In this document: positions 41,915 to 52,583 of the stretch, piece after piece | Layout of the letters: each line of letters begins with the position of its first letter | Position numbering within the stretch: the stretch's first letter is position 1 | DNA from: Diphasiastrum complanatum | Lineage: Eukaryota; Streptophyta; Lycopodiopsida; Lycopodiales; Lycopodiaceae | DNA: 64,000 nucleotides | NCBI GenBank assembly: GCA_029204225.1 | Contig: CM055093.1 | Location: 4,246,056 to 4,310,055 of the forward strand | Direction: 5' to 3' | Made by a program: the position numbers and the translations under genes | Notes under the pieces: generated by a model | Seen by the model: the letters and a program-made list of their open reading frames with translations, nothing else | Told to the model about the DNA's origin: nothing | The model's database searches: none

Positions 41915-44568
41915 TTAGTCTTGATACATCTCGTCATATAATTGCTGAGCGAGGTCTAAATCCCTTTGACATTCGAGTAACAATAGTTTTTCTCGAGAAC
42001 GAGAGTATCTGCCAATAGCAAGATTTCCAAATTCTTCTAAATGTATCGGAAGAAGAGTGCCATCAAATAATTCTTGTACTAATTTGACATCTTCCTCCGA
42101 ATCGTTCCTTAATCTGATCTCTCGAAAGAATCGTGCTGAATGTTGTAAATAATTACACTTAATATACAAATTTTGTACAAAAAATAAGGTCTTTGCTGCA
42201 AATGTGCCGAACTGTCGATAAGAATATGTACAAAATAATTTATAAGCACGGGACTTCGTTCGATCCTGCAGATTGTGTTTGATTTCTGCAAAATATTCAG
42301 CAAAATTGCGCTCCCAGTCAATGTAGATCTCATATAGTTCAGGATACGCCATATTTATATTGATCAGCAAACCCGCATTGTCGAATGCTGCTATGTCCGC
42401 ACGCTCCGTTGGTTTGTACAGTTCGAATTGACAGTGTCGTCTCCAAAATTGTCGTTTTCGATCGTCGACCTCCAAAAATTGTAGTTCTTTGATTCGAATA
42501 TATTCTAAAGCATACATACAGGTTGATCCTATATACAATTCGACTGACCCGAATGGACAGACTTTAAACTTGCCCTGTAGGATTGCCCAGCATAAGCATC
42601 CTTTCTGCTCTATGTCTAACTGGTCCCATAACCAGAGAAATTCGTCCTTTTCCCACTCAATTTTCCAATCGTCGAAGGCAATGCCTACTGTGCCTGGTAG
42701 CATCAAATAATCGACATGCCATTGCAATTCGACGTTAAGGTGATGAGGCGTCCATTTCCAAAATTTCTTTGAAAAAACTTTGAAACGTTCAGCACATACC
42801 TTCGACTGATTTCTTTTTGTGCGCTTTGCCTTTGGTGGTACTTCTGTCGTTTCATGCGAATGAAGTGTAATCGCGAAGTTCTGATCATCGAGCTGCTGCT
42901 TGAAAGTTGTTACTTCTTTTTGCAGGTCTGATATTTGCACTAATGCCTGTGCATACTCCAAATGATCAGCAACTCCCGAACAAGTTGTTACAGATTTAAG
43001 TTCGGTTGACAGCTGTTCGATTGTGTCCAGAGCCTTTGTATATTCAGTATGTGCATCTGGGCCGGTACAACTTCCAATTGCCGACAACTCCTTCAGCTCT
43101 GCTAACTCCTCTTCGAGTAGAGCTTTGTCGTCTTCGAGGGGTTGCAGAAAATCGATGCGAAAATTTTCGAGCATCTGATCCTGAAGTGTATTCAGCTTCA
43201 TAGGATCAATATGTGCAGTGCCCGAAGTGCTGCATAGTTGTAAGGCAGTTTCTGCCTTTATTTTCTTCAGGGCAGATTCTTGAAGTGATATCTGCAACTT
43301 TTTATTAGCAGATTTGACCTTCTCATGCTCCATCTGCAAAGCATGAAAGAATTTCTGCACTTCTGCAGATTTGGCATCAATCGCCTTGTTTGTCGCTTTC
43401 AAAGAATCATTTTCGTGGGTCAACTGTTGAACTTGTCGACCCAATGATTGATTTCGCTCAAGCAACTTCACGTTGTCTGCTTCGAGCGTTTCGATTCGAG
43501 TCTTCGACTCGTCGATTTTCTCTTTCATCTCATCTGATGTTTTGAATAATTGCATCATTCCTCGTTGGATATTCATATCATACCTTCGAACTTCTTGTAT
43601 GATTTGTCTGGCCCCCTCAGAAAGATCACCCAACCCTTGATTCTGAAATGCATTAGGGTCTTCTTCTGATTCGATGGTGTCTTCATCCGCAGCTTTGCTT
43701 CTGTCCTGCCCCGGTTCTGTAATAATTTTGAGAGATGGTGGGCTCGGACTCTCCTGCGAATGAGCTTGTGCAGCACTGTCGTCCTACATAGGCTCAGTTT
43801 GTGAAGCTTCATATCTTACTGGTTCTGAGCCAGTGCTAGGCTCCTTTTGAGTTGCTTCCTCTGTGATTTCCATGGCTGTTGCTGCAATACTTGGAGTAGC
43901 TGACTGCAGAAGGCTTGAGAAATCCACCTTTGTTGTCGGAACCAGTCTGCCGACTAAGCTATTCTGCTCGGCTTCCGTTAGAATTCCAAGATATTCACAG
44001 AGTCGAGAGATATGAGCTCCGACTACTGTGAATTTTCTGTGCTTGACCCACCTTAGAAAAGCTTTGAAGGCAATCAGGCCGAAACAGACGGGATTTCCCT
44101 CAAGCGCATCTAGTAAGTAGCCAAAGTTCTGTACTGAAATAGTTGCATCAGCATCAGTGATGAACAGGACTTGATTGGCATACTTACAAAGCAGCTTCAG
44201 CTGAGTGTCCTTCGTCATCGAGATTTTGTATCCCTTGCTGGGGACATAGCAGTTTGCTAGTGGTATTTTGTTTCCTCCACAGCATCCTTGGAAGTTGAAT
44301 TACAGACTCCATCAGTCGGTAATCCAAGGGCTGTAGAGAAAATTCTTTCGTTGATCAAGCAGGCGGTGTTGCGCAGTTTGACCTTGAAATCAACATCAGT
44401 GACTTCATGAATAGAATTCACAAATTCTTCACTGACGTTGGTTAGCACAATAGAGGGGTTCACCTTCATGTTACCCAACCGGCAACGGTCCAACAAGGAC
44501 TGAATCGACGCCAGCCGAATAGAGGCGCGAACCTTCCATGATATGGCGCTGCTTGAACTCGTATCCAT
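41915..44568 (-). CDS. Extra ORF between integrase and 3' LTR: globular head, coiled coil, unknown C-terminal domain
   Basis: Starts at ATG 44568 (MDTSSSSAISWKV) and ends TAA/TAG-class stop at 41915, about 885 codons, broken by one frameshift (about 44260-44290) and one TAG at 43784-43786. The N-terminal part (to about 43790) includes NTACLINERIFSTALGLPTD, resembling the LxxxAIxxxLGLP motif of plant transposon-linked ORF proteins. An acidic linker follows (about 43780-43640), then some 300 residues of heptad-like coiled coil (43560-42830: ETLEADNVKLLERN, KVKSANKKLQ, ALLEEELAELKELS). After a basic patch (PKAKRTKRNQSK) comes a Trp/Tyr-rich C-terminal domain of about 300 residues (about 42800-41915: FWKWTPHHLN, WEKDEFLWLWDQL, FWRRHCQFELY) that I do not recognise. 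Ty3 elements such as Athila and Tat lineages carry extra ORFs here; the layout suggests a structural or regulatory role, not a catalytic one. Confidence 0.75.
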
Positions 44569-44599
44569 ATTTGTCGGATGGTTGTGTGCAAGAATCGCA

Positions 44600-45087
44600 A
44601 TCGTAGAAGAGGAAAATGGATCGCAAGTAAACACAAAGGAAAATTTGAAAGTGTAAGAGTAAAAATTAGAAGGTAAGGGGTTTATGGTAACAAAGGATGG
44701 AAGAAGAGGATGGTGACGTGGCATAGTTGATTTGACAACTGTAAACCTATACTTAAGGCGGTATCTAACGAAATCTTCATGACGGCAGTGAAAGTTAACA
44801 TGATAAGTATCTTAAGACCGTTTGAATTTAAGAGAGTAATAAATGAGTAATTAAGTCGATAAGTAAATAAATAAATAAACAAATAAAAATAAATAAATAG
44901 AATAAATAAATAAATAAATAAATAAATAAGTAATATAAATAAATAAATAAAAATAAAAATAAATAAATATTAATAAATACGCAAATAAGACTCGAATAAT
45001 GTTCGGATGATAGTATTCGAAGGATGTTCGGGTGGTATTCGAATGAATGATCGGATGATATTCGAATGAATGATCGGATGATATTCG
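44600..45087. other. AT-rich spacer of the gypsy element, with (TAAA)n
   Basis: Holds a TAAATAAA microsatellite at about 44864-44983 and a 26-bp repeat (ATTCGAATGAATGATCGGATGAT) present about three times at 45010-45090. The integrase frame ends at the TAA at 45088-45090. Confidence 0.75.
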
Positions 45088-45297
45088 TTAAATAAAATAT
45101 TTCTTGAGTCTGGAGCCGTTAATACGTGTAGGTAGGAGTTCTCCTTCGAGTGACTCAAGTTGTACCGAACCATTCTCGAATACTTCGATTACTTTGTACG
45201 GTCCCAACCATTTCATATGAAGTTTTCCCGGAAACTTTTGGTGACGACTATCATAAACAAGGGCAAAGTCATTGGTCTTAAGATCATGTCTTGGATA
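45088..45297 (-). pseudogene. gypsy integrase C-terminal fragment
   Basis: Minus-strand frame YPRHDLKTNDFALVYDSRHQ then KFPGKLHMKWLGPYKVIEV and NGSRLKKY, ending at TAA (45088-45090). This is the conserved C-terminal part of Ty3/gypsy integrase that follows the catalytic core. The core is missing; the frame is preceded by an in-frame TAG at its junction with the gag fragment. Confidence 0.8.
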
Positions 45298-45640
45298 CTA
45301 CAGTTGGTTTGGTTTCGGTTGATGTGGCGTTACTGCTACAGCTCCCTGTAAGGCCTTCAGTTTCTGGTCAAACTACGCCGTAAGTTGCTCCATCTGCTGT
45401 TTGTGTAATTTTGTCATTTGCTCCAACAGCAGTTCTGAGGATAGAGCAGATGTGGTTGATGATGATGATGCTAACGAGGGAGTAGGGCTGTGGGTGGATG
45501 GATATTCGTCGTCAGATCTCTCATCTTCTTCCTTGATGGCATCTTCCATAGCTTCTTGCAAAGTAGCGTACTGCTCCCGTCATTTCAGTTCTCTTCTGAT
45601 GCTTCGTGCTTCGCTATTACTCCTTTTGGTGATTTGTAAG
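45298..45640 (-). pseudogene. gypsy gag C-terminal fragment
   Basis: Minus-strand REQYATLQEAMEDAIKEEDE followed by a Ser-rich stretch and LLLEQMTKLHKQQMEQL. It matches the end of the gag at 51086-51481 (LKQAMSDAIWEEDEGSD), so both belong to related Ty3 elements. An upstream TGA and later TAG make it non-functional. Confidence 0.75.
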
Positions 45641-46474
45641 TAAAATTTACAAGAGTTATTTCTTATACTTGTATCAAAGTTAATGTTTGCATCAATCTAA
45701 AGGTGAAGCTGTGGATGCTTTTTCTCATTTTTTGCTGAAAGTTCATTGTTTTTTGCTTCCTTGTAGTGGAATCATGGCAATATTTCAATAGTTGTTTGGT
45801 CTTTCTCATTACATATTGTGAGTGATTTTAATGAGTATGCTTGGTATTTTGAATTCATAAGATAGCACCTGATAATTGCATGTTAGTTAGGTCATAACCA
45901 TGGGCTTGGTATTGTGTTTGTGGTCAAAACTAGTTGAAAGTTGACATTTTTTGGCTATAAATCAATGGTAAAAGCTAGCATAAGGAAGAATAAAAAATTT
46001 TAGAGCTTGGGGAGAGTCGTTTTGAGGGTAATATGATTGTCTCATTAGAGGAGTTCCAAAATTAAAAATGACTCCTTGTAAATATACTTTTTTTTCCTTC
46101 CATGTTGATTGCCACCTTGTCTAATCAAAGTGTCCAAATTTGAAATCTACCTAATGTAGCTCTCAAATATCAAAAAATAAAAAAAGTCTTCTTTTAAATT
46201 TTGAAATTGCCATTGGGCAGCATGGATGCATTGCATTAGTGGGGCTCTTTTAGCCCAATCTGCCCCTCGACATTACCTCAGGTTAGTTATTTCGCCAAGT
46301 ATAGTACCCTGTTTTCCAGAATGGATTTGGCCGCTATCGCATCCCGGATGTATTTTCTCAGAGTCTAGTATGCCGTCGTTAGGTCTGTGGGATCAGCAGG
46401 TACACTGGCACTGATAGGGGCTTGTGTTGTATCGGCCCCGACGACTTGTGGAATACTGTCGTCATTATCTTCGA
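45641..46474. other. No gene seen
   Basis: About 830 bp, AT-rich at first and then mixed. No element boundary, repeat or reading frame with recognisable content. Confidence 0.5.
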
Positions 46475-47310
46475 TCAGGTTCTCATTGGACCTGATGCCA
46501 TCTGGGGTGGAGGATCAGCCCAATCTGGCGATGGTACGAAAACTGTTTGACTAAATGTGTCATCAAGCAATGGGTGGGTGCCCACAGCAACCTTTGGTGG
46601 CGAAGCAGGTGGGGTCTGAGAAGCAACTGTGGAAACAAGGGCGAAGACGGTTTGTTCGAACGAGAGGGCGGGAGGAACAGAGGAGAACTGAAGGGTGGTG
46701 TGGAGTATGGAAGAAGGCGAAGATGGAGCAGAAAGGGTCTGGCATGGGGGTGAAAAATTGATGACTTGCATCCACACCAGAGTGTCTAGAGACAGTTGAG
46801 AATCAAAAGGATTGAACGGAATGGAAGCAACAGTGGCGGCATGAGTGATGGAGGATGCGATGGTGATGGACGGAGTAAAGGATAACAGAACAAAGATAGG
46901 AATCATATCAACAACGGAAACGGGGGTGGACACAGAAGCAGATGTGGATGGAACATGAAGAGAGGTAGCGAAAACAGAGATCGAAGTGGGGGGTTGCATG
47001 GAAGAAGAAGTGGCAGTTGTTGATGGGGTGGTTAGTGCGGTAGTGGAGGTGCGTCTTCGGGTAGCAGGTGGAGATGTGGATGTAGAGGCAGCACCACACA
47101 TTTGTTTGTTGGCCGTTGTGTTAATAACTACAGGTTGGGAGGAGGTGGATGCTTGAGATGGCGGATAAAGGTTAGTATGTGGCACGAGGGTAGACAAAAG
47201 GGATGAGCATTGGAAACCACACACTTTTTCCTCGAGAAGTGCATAGGCAAAGTTACACAATAGGGGGCCTACTGCGATACGCTCACAGTTGTTGGGTTTG
47301 ATGGAGTAGG
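46475..47310 (-). CDS. Ser/Thr/Pro-rich ORF of unknown origin
   Basis: A minus-strand frame open for about 275 codons. It starts upstream of the first in-frame Leu/Met with NCERIAVGPLLCNFAYALLEEKVCGF, then becomes Ser/Thr/Pro/Val-rich (STSTSPPATRRRTSTTALTT) to the end. The globular start followed by a low-complexity tail recalls the linker of plant retroelement extra ORFs, but I recognise no domain. The composition differs from the AT-rich surroundings, so it may be part of an unrecognised retroelement. Confidence 0.35.
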
Positions 47311-47942
47311 TTAGTTAACGAATTGTCAAAATATTGAAAAATCTATCTAATGTTGTGAGTATGGGTCCTTAAAATGCCAAAGATGAATTGAGCTCTTTTG
47401 ACTTAGTAAAGACCCATCTTAGAATAAAATATTCAAGGTAGGTAAAGGTAGAAACTCGAGCTACCATAGGAATTGTCATTTGTACTTTACATGCCACATT
47501 TCATGCATGAAAAGACTATGTGGCACAATTAGACATAGTGAGGTTGCTTGGATAAGTCTAGATAGCTTGAGAGGTGGATCCACAACTCCAATTCAACTCA
47601 AAGTAGGAGAAGAGTCCATGGATCTATATATATGTGATGTACTCTCATTGAGAAAATGATGAAATTTGTGTGTAATGCAAATTTGGAGACAAGCTCTTTG
47701 TACCCTCTCTCTCTCTCTCTCCATGAGTTTTGTACTTGTAATTTTCTCTCTCTAGCCGAGTAGAGGCATTTATGATGCTTAGTCTTATGTTTTGTTGACA
47801 AATCTTGCTTGTAACACAATAATATTGCTTGTATGATTAGCTTTCCTATTGACAACCAATGCTAGTCTAATGTTTATAGTGTTATTGCGCTTAGGAGATC
47901 AAAAGTACATGTGTAGGGCATCCCACACGTGTGAATTCAGCA

Positions 47943-47955
47943 TGGTATCAGAGCC
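47943..47955 (+). promoter_or_regulatory. Primer-binding site
   Basis: TGGTATCAGAGCC, identical to the sites at 22121 and 36485, just after the LTR end. Confidence 0.9.
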
Positions 47956-48597
47956 TACCTAAGTTCTACAAGCAAATCTAATAAAAAAATTTGCAGATCT
48001 GATCAGATTTCAAGCTAGGAATTGTCTAGATTCTACCTTCTAGCTAGTTTGTAGTTTTCTTGTGATTTTGAGCTTCAAATCACATTGAATGGGCCAGATC
48101 AGGTACTGTATGGAATTTCAAGTGCTGGCACGTGTGAAATCTGCCCATTTTCAAATTGGTGGTTCTCTCTCACCTCAGATCCAAATTTCAAGCAAATTAG
48201 CCCATTAGAAAAATTTGATGCAATTTGAATCATGACAGTTGGATAAGCCAATCAGAAGTTATAAGCTTTTAAAGAGTTGTAGGTAGGGCGCCTAGACCTG
48301 TGGCAAATCGTGTGTACATGTCATTTATTGCTTGAATGATCACAAAAATCATCCAGAAGCTGTACAATCTCATCTATGTGTGATTTAGACGAAATTTATA
48401 GGTTCTAGGCAAATTGTTTCATACAAATAGATTGTATTTGAGTCAATTTGACATTTTTGAAATATTTCACACGTGTGAAATTCAGAGAACCATAACTTTT
48501 GCCATACTTCATCTTTTTTTATGATTCAAATCTTGTTTAGAGAGATTGTCAAGCTAGTGAGATCTATCTCACAGTTTTTCGCTTTCCATCATTCTTT

Positions 48598-48918
48598 ATG
48601 ACTTCAATGGGTGTCTTTCTATTAGAAGCAAGTGAAAGATTGTCAACCTCCAATTATTCAATTTGGAAGGTTAGAATGGAATCTATCTTAATACTACAAG
48701 ATGTGATGGATATTGTAACCACAAATTCCTCAAGAAATTCCAAAGTACAAAAAGAGAGCCAAGATGGCTCTGCATTATATTAAGATGAATGTCTCAAATG
48801 GCATCTTAAGAGAAATTGGTGCTTGTACTAATGCCAAAGATGCTTGGGATACTCTCAAATCTATCTATGAGGCAAAGAATACTTCTAGACTTCTAACACT
48901 AAGAAACCAAAATTTTGA
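48598..48918 (+). pseudogene. copia gag N-terminal fragment
   Basis: Reads MTSMGVFLLEASERLSTSNY then SIWKVRMESIL, the copia gag start. A frameshift near 48765 lets the second half continue as ALYIKMNVSNGILREI and AKDAWDTLKSIYEAKNTSRL. It breaks off in NQNFDL, at the junction with gypsy sequence. Confidence 0.85.
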
Positions 48919-49500
48919 TTTGGCCTGGCCATTACATCTAGGATAGTATGGTGTACTCTTCTAGTGAACTACAAGCTAATGGCGTTATCAATGATAGTAT
49001 TTAAAAAGTGCGTGTCGCGATCACTAACTAGCTCTATAGGACAACCAAAACGTGTAATAATGTTTTTGTAAAGAAAATGCGCAACTGTTTTTGCGTTGGC
49101 ATCCTTTGTTGCCCGAGCCTCAACCCACTTAGTGGCATAATCTATGACTATTAGGATATAACGGGCTTGGGTATGTTTCACTGTTGGTCTGATTGGTCTA
49201 ACAAAGTTCCACTTATGGAAGGCTTCGCCTTCTATAATGGGAGTTAAAGGTGTGAAATCTGCTTTTGTATTTTTCTTGGCTCTTTGACAGACATCACATG
49301 TTTTAATGACAACAAATGTGTCTTTAAATAAGGATGGCCACCACAAGCCTGCTCGAAGGATAATTTTAGCTATCGCTTCAGCAGAGAAGTGGCCACCGCG
49401 AATGCCCTCGTGAGCTTGAGACATGATAGGCCGTATCTCAGATTCATAAGCACATCGTTGGATAATCCCGTCAACGTCCCGTTTATAAAGTTGTCTTGCT
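48918..49500 (-). pseudogene. gypsy integrase, truncated
   Basis: HHCC zinc site: HEGIRGGH...KTCDVCQRAKK. The catalytic core has the first Asp in VIDYATKW and the second in VSDRDTHFLN, the usual Ty3 pattern. The third residue, the Glu of the NGQxE motif, is lost: the frame reaches YPRCNGQA and then meets copia gag. The product cannot be an active integrase. Confidence 0.85.
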
Positions 49501-49676
49501 ATTAGCTAAAAGGGCACTGCTTTAGGCAAAACATTTCTTATTGCAACCGTACTCAGGCCTTCTTTGAGTCTGCCTGTTGTTAGGAACTGAGTGATCTCCT
49601 CAATCCATAAGGATGTAGCATCAATCTGAGAAAGGCATGCATCGGAAAGATCATCGTTGACTGGTGCAGTTGCTTT

Positions 49677-50162
49677 TTAAGCATTAGGGAGCCGGGAAAG
49701 GTGATCCGCCATGAAATGTTGGGTTCCTTTTTGAACGACTACACGGAAATTAAATTCTTCTGATATCAACAACCATCGAGCTATGCATCCCATTTTATAG
49801 GATTTATTAACAATATATAAAAGGGCTTGATGGTCTTTGTAGAAGACAAAGGTCTGGCCTAGTAGATAGTGTCTTAGTTGTTGAACAACATAGACCATCG
49901 CCAATGCTTCTCGCTCGGTGGTTGTATAGTTTACTTCAGCAAGCACCAGTTGTCTGCCCAATAATCGTATTGGGAAATCCTTGCAATACTCGTCTGGTTG
50001 TGCAAGAAGACCTCCAATGGCATACTTACTTGCGTCAGTATGCACATAGAACTCTTTTGTGTAGTCTAAACTATTACCTTGATATTTGAAGGATCGGTAG
50101 AAATACCATCCTTTGAAATTATATGTCCGAGTACTAGCCCATGGGTGACCCATATTTGACAC
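49677..50162 (-). pseudogene. gypsy RNase H
   Basis: A well-preserved 160-residue Ty3 RNase H frame. The catalytic acidic residues are in YVHTDASKYAIGG, TEREALAMVY, KDHQAL and ADHLSR, in the expected order. The ends are continuous with RT upstream and a tether downstream. Confidence 0.85.
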
Positions 50163-50410
50163 TTATTAGGGTTTAGCAAAATTCCAAATCTACGACAGCG
50201 AATGAAGATTTTCTCCAGTGCGTCAAGGTGCATAGCGGCTGAGGAATGTACACTCAGATCGTCGAGATAAATCTCGACAATCTGATGTAAGAGGTCTTGG
50301 AAGGCCAGTTACATGACCCTCTGAAACGTTGAAGGGGCGTTGCATAAGCCAAAAGGCATGACATTATAAAACCTCATTCTCTGCCCGCTGAATCCATCCA
50401 AGAAGTGACG
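50100..50410 (-). pseudogene. gypsy reverse transcriptase, internally deleted
   Basis: The minus strand reads FLDGFSG, then directly RFYNVMPFGLCNAPSTFQR, then VEIYLDDLSVHS with the YLDD catalytic box. About 20 residues normally between the first two blocks are missing, and a TAA follows FQRVM. The N-terminal half of RT is also absent. Not functional. Confidence 0.85.
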
Positions 50411-50419
50411 TGGAAGCTT

Positions 50420-50930
50420 GGTCTGATGGTTTGGTTTCTGTCTCTTTAGATAAGGGCTTAATCGGCTGCTTAAGCTTCTCACGCATCTGTTTTTGATGCT
50501 CAGTTAATTTTGTATCGATAATTTTATTTTTTTGTAACTGAGGTTTTTGAGATTTTTGAGTGGGCGGTGTTGTTGCCTCACTTATCATGTCATCATCGAT
50601 TGTATCTAGACTTTGTCTAGATACACATCCCATGTGTATACTTTGGGTTTGGGCCTATATGCTTGTGTGTTGGGTACTTTGGATGTCAGTTGGACATGAG
50701 CCAACGCCCTTGGTGACTTGATCTCCTCAGGAATTGATTTTGGTGGATAACGTTGGTCATCTAGATAAAGGAGTACATGTTCATCCGTCATATCAACATC
50801 ATCCATGGAAAGAATACCTTCTTCCAAAACATGGGCGGTAGAGACGCGATCAATAAAGTATCTGGGACCGGTTGGTATGAAGGGCACTCATTGCCAGTGT
50901 GTGCACCTCGACAGTGAGGGCACCATGTAT
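50420..50930 (-). pseudogene. gypsy zinc knuckle and linker zone
   Basis: A zinc knuckle CPHCRGAHTGNEC (CX2CX4HX4C) at about 50880-50930 ends gag. The downstream frame (IPTGPRYFIDRVSTAHVLEE, and later a Lys/Gln-rich stretch) has no protease Asp motif I can see, so the protease may be deleted or beyond recognition. Confidence 0.65.
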
Positions 50931-51085
50931 TCTCTCGTCTATGCTGGATTTGGCCAGTGGGTAACTAACCTGGCATCGAACTCTGGATAGACTTAAGAGT
51001 GTAACTCTTTCGTGAGTTTCTCCATTTGTGTTGGTGTTGCTGGTTAAGCAACTCCATTTGTGTTTTCCATAATTGTTCTCGTATT

Positions 51086-51900
51086 TCATTTTTTGGTCGA
51101 GCTTCTTGGACGTGGCTCATCGACATCTGATCCCTCGTCTTCTTCCCAAATGGCATCAGACATGGCTTGTTTCAATGATGTGTATTCATCATTGGAGTGA
51201 AGTTCACGTTGTATCCATCGTGGGAGTCCAACGAGGGACCAGATTATGAGCATAGATTCAGTTGGTTGTTCTTGTACCTGACTTTTTAATCTTTTAAATC
51301 TTTTGATGTAGTCACATATTTTCTCATCTTTTGTCATTTTGATATTACTCAACTTGACAAAAGGACTTTCGATCAAACAAAATGGCTTGAATCTTTTGAT
51401 AAATGCTTCATTCAAGAGTGACCAATCTCGTTTATCTTCACGATCAAGGTTAAAAAACCATTCTCGTACTCGATTGATCATGGTGTCGAAAAGAGCTGAA
51501 CCATGGCTTTTGGTGATGTCTCACCATAGACATCACATGCATTCTCAAAGACTTGAAGAAATCTTTGAGGATCAGTGTTACCGTCGTACTTAGGTAAATC
51601 TAACTTGGGAGTACATTTTTCAGTACGCGAAACATTATTTGCAAAAGCTCCATTTAAGTGAGCTCATACATGTGAAGATTCTACAACATGAAAATGTGGT
51701 CGATCGTATGGAGCTTCAAATGCATGGGTTCCCATCTGTCAAATGGGTTGGTGGATGGCTCTTGGACTTGGAATTTCATCTTATAATATCTATTGAATCG
51801 AGCCTGTTTGGTAGATGGAGAGCCCATCTCTGGTGGATAGTCCTCTATGGAATTCAGATTGTAAGGATGATCCATAACCACTCTAGAGTACCTTAGGATT
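51086..51900 (-). pseudogene. gypsy gag
   Basis: Two minus-strand frames. The first (about 51881-51681) includes NPFDRWEPMHLKLHTIDH. The second (51481-51086) has REWFFNLDREDKRDWSLLNE and AFIKRF, then LVGLPRWIQRELHSNDEY and LKQAMSDAIWEEDEGSD, the typical Ty3 retrotransposon gag core. They are joined by a frame break near 51600. Confidence 0.8.
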
Positions 51901-52138
51901 GGGTAAATAGGCCTTTTGGACTCTTTGGTAACTTGACTAGTGTTTGTGTTTTTGTTTTAAAAATAATAGTCAAAGACTAAAAATGTGATGGTGTCCAAAT
52001 GGTTGTTTTGTTTTTTGGTGTTAGGGTTTTGCAATAAAGCTGGAAAGAACTATGGTATTTGACAAACAGTGAGATCTAGTCAAATAAGAAAGTTGACTTT
52101 GTCTTGAAGTTGACTTGGTTCAGGGTGGAAGTCGAAGC
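51901..52138. other. No gene seen
   Basis: Short AT-rich spacer; it could contain the 5' end of the gypsy leader, but no primer-binding site or LTR edge was found. Confidence 0.4.
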
Positions 52139-52256
52139 TCCCGATTGAGAGTTGATAGAAATCCTCGGTTGAGAATTGATAGAAAGGTCCGGTTGAGAGT
52201 TGATAGAACAGTCTGGTTGAGATCTGAGAGACAACTCCGGTCGAGATTTGACATAA
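52139..52256 (+). repeat. ~27-bp minisatellite (GGTTGAGAGTTGATAGAAA)
   Basis: Five imperfect units of about 27 bp. The plus frame encodes RLRVDRNP / RLRIDRKV / RLRVDRTV, a repeat artefact inside a 105-codon frame (52115-52432) whose remaining sequence is not recognised. Confidence 0.85.
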
Positions 52257-52583
52257 TGCTCTCTGTTACTTTCGTTGGGTACAGTTCTTTACAGTTTAGT
52301 CTTCTTGCTAGAATGGTTTCCGGACAAAAGTATTTCTCAAATTACAACGTGTATTCTCAGCCTGTCAATGGCGGCTACATTACTCAGCTACATGCATTTA
52401 CAAGCCATGCAACCAGTCCTAGCTCAGCATAGGTCAACGTTCTGAATCAGAGAGCAAATCTACAATCTATCTACTAAACTATCTTAGTAAATCAGGGAAT
52501 AATGCAATGACAAGATTAGCTACTCAACAAGAAACAAGAAAACTAACTTCCTAGCAGTATACTAATAGCCCAAGGATCAATAA
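52257..52583. other. No gene seen
   Basis: Spacer between the minisatellite and the 715-bp direct repeats. No recognised content. Confidence 0.4.

Larger units (their letters stand above)
40477..45640 (-). mobile_element. Ty3/gypsy element, minus strand, with deletion of most gag-pol and an extra 3' ORF
   Basis: On the minus strand the order is a gag fragment (45640-45298), the integrase C-terminus (45297-45088), an AT-rich spacer, a long extra ORF (44568-41915), a purine tract and the 3' LTR (41694-40477). Protease, RT, RNase H and most of integrase are gone, so gag joins integrase directly. The LTR edge lies inside the copia RT at 40476/40477, so this element is younger than that copia element. 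The 5' LTR is not seen; sequence left of the gag piece (plus-strand 45641 onward) is unrelated. Confidence 0.8.
47311..48918 (+). mobile_element. Truncated Ty1/copia element: LTR end, primer-binding site, leader, gag start
   Basis: The primer-binding site TGGTATCAGAGCC is at 47943-47955. The preceding LTR carries a TATATATATG box at about 47622 and CACACGTGTG at 47924-47933; its left edge is not resolved. The leader carries another CACACGTGTG at 48468-48477. Gag is at 48598-48918. Homology stops where the minus-strand gypsy integrase begins. Confidence 0.75.
48918..51900 (-). mobile_element. Decayed Ty3/gypsy element (gag, RT, RNase H, integrase) on the minus strand
   Basis: The domain order on the minus strand is gag (51900-51086), zinc knuckle (about 50930-50880), an uncertain linker or protease zone (50887-50420), RT (50410-50100), RNase H (50162-49677) and integrase (49500-48918), the usual Ty3 order. 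Several frameshifts and stops break it. The left end is cut inside the integrase core, exactly at copia gag. No LTR was identified. Confidence 0.85.

Noticed and set aside
42489-43203. Plus-strand frames opposite the extra gypsy ORF
   Set aside because: Shadows of the long minus-strand coding frame.
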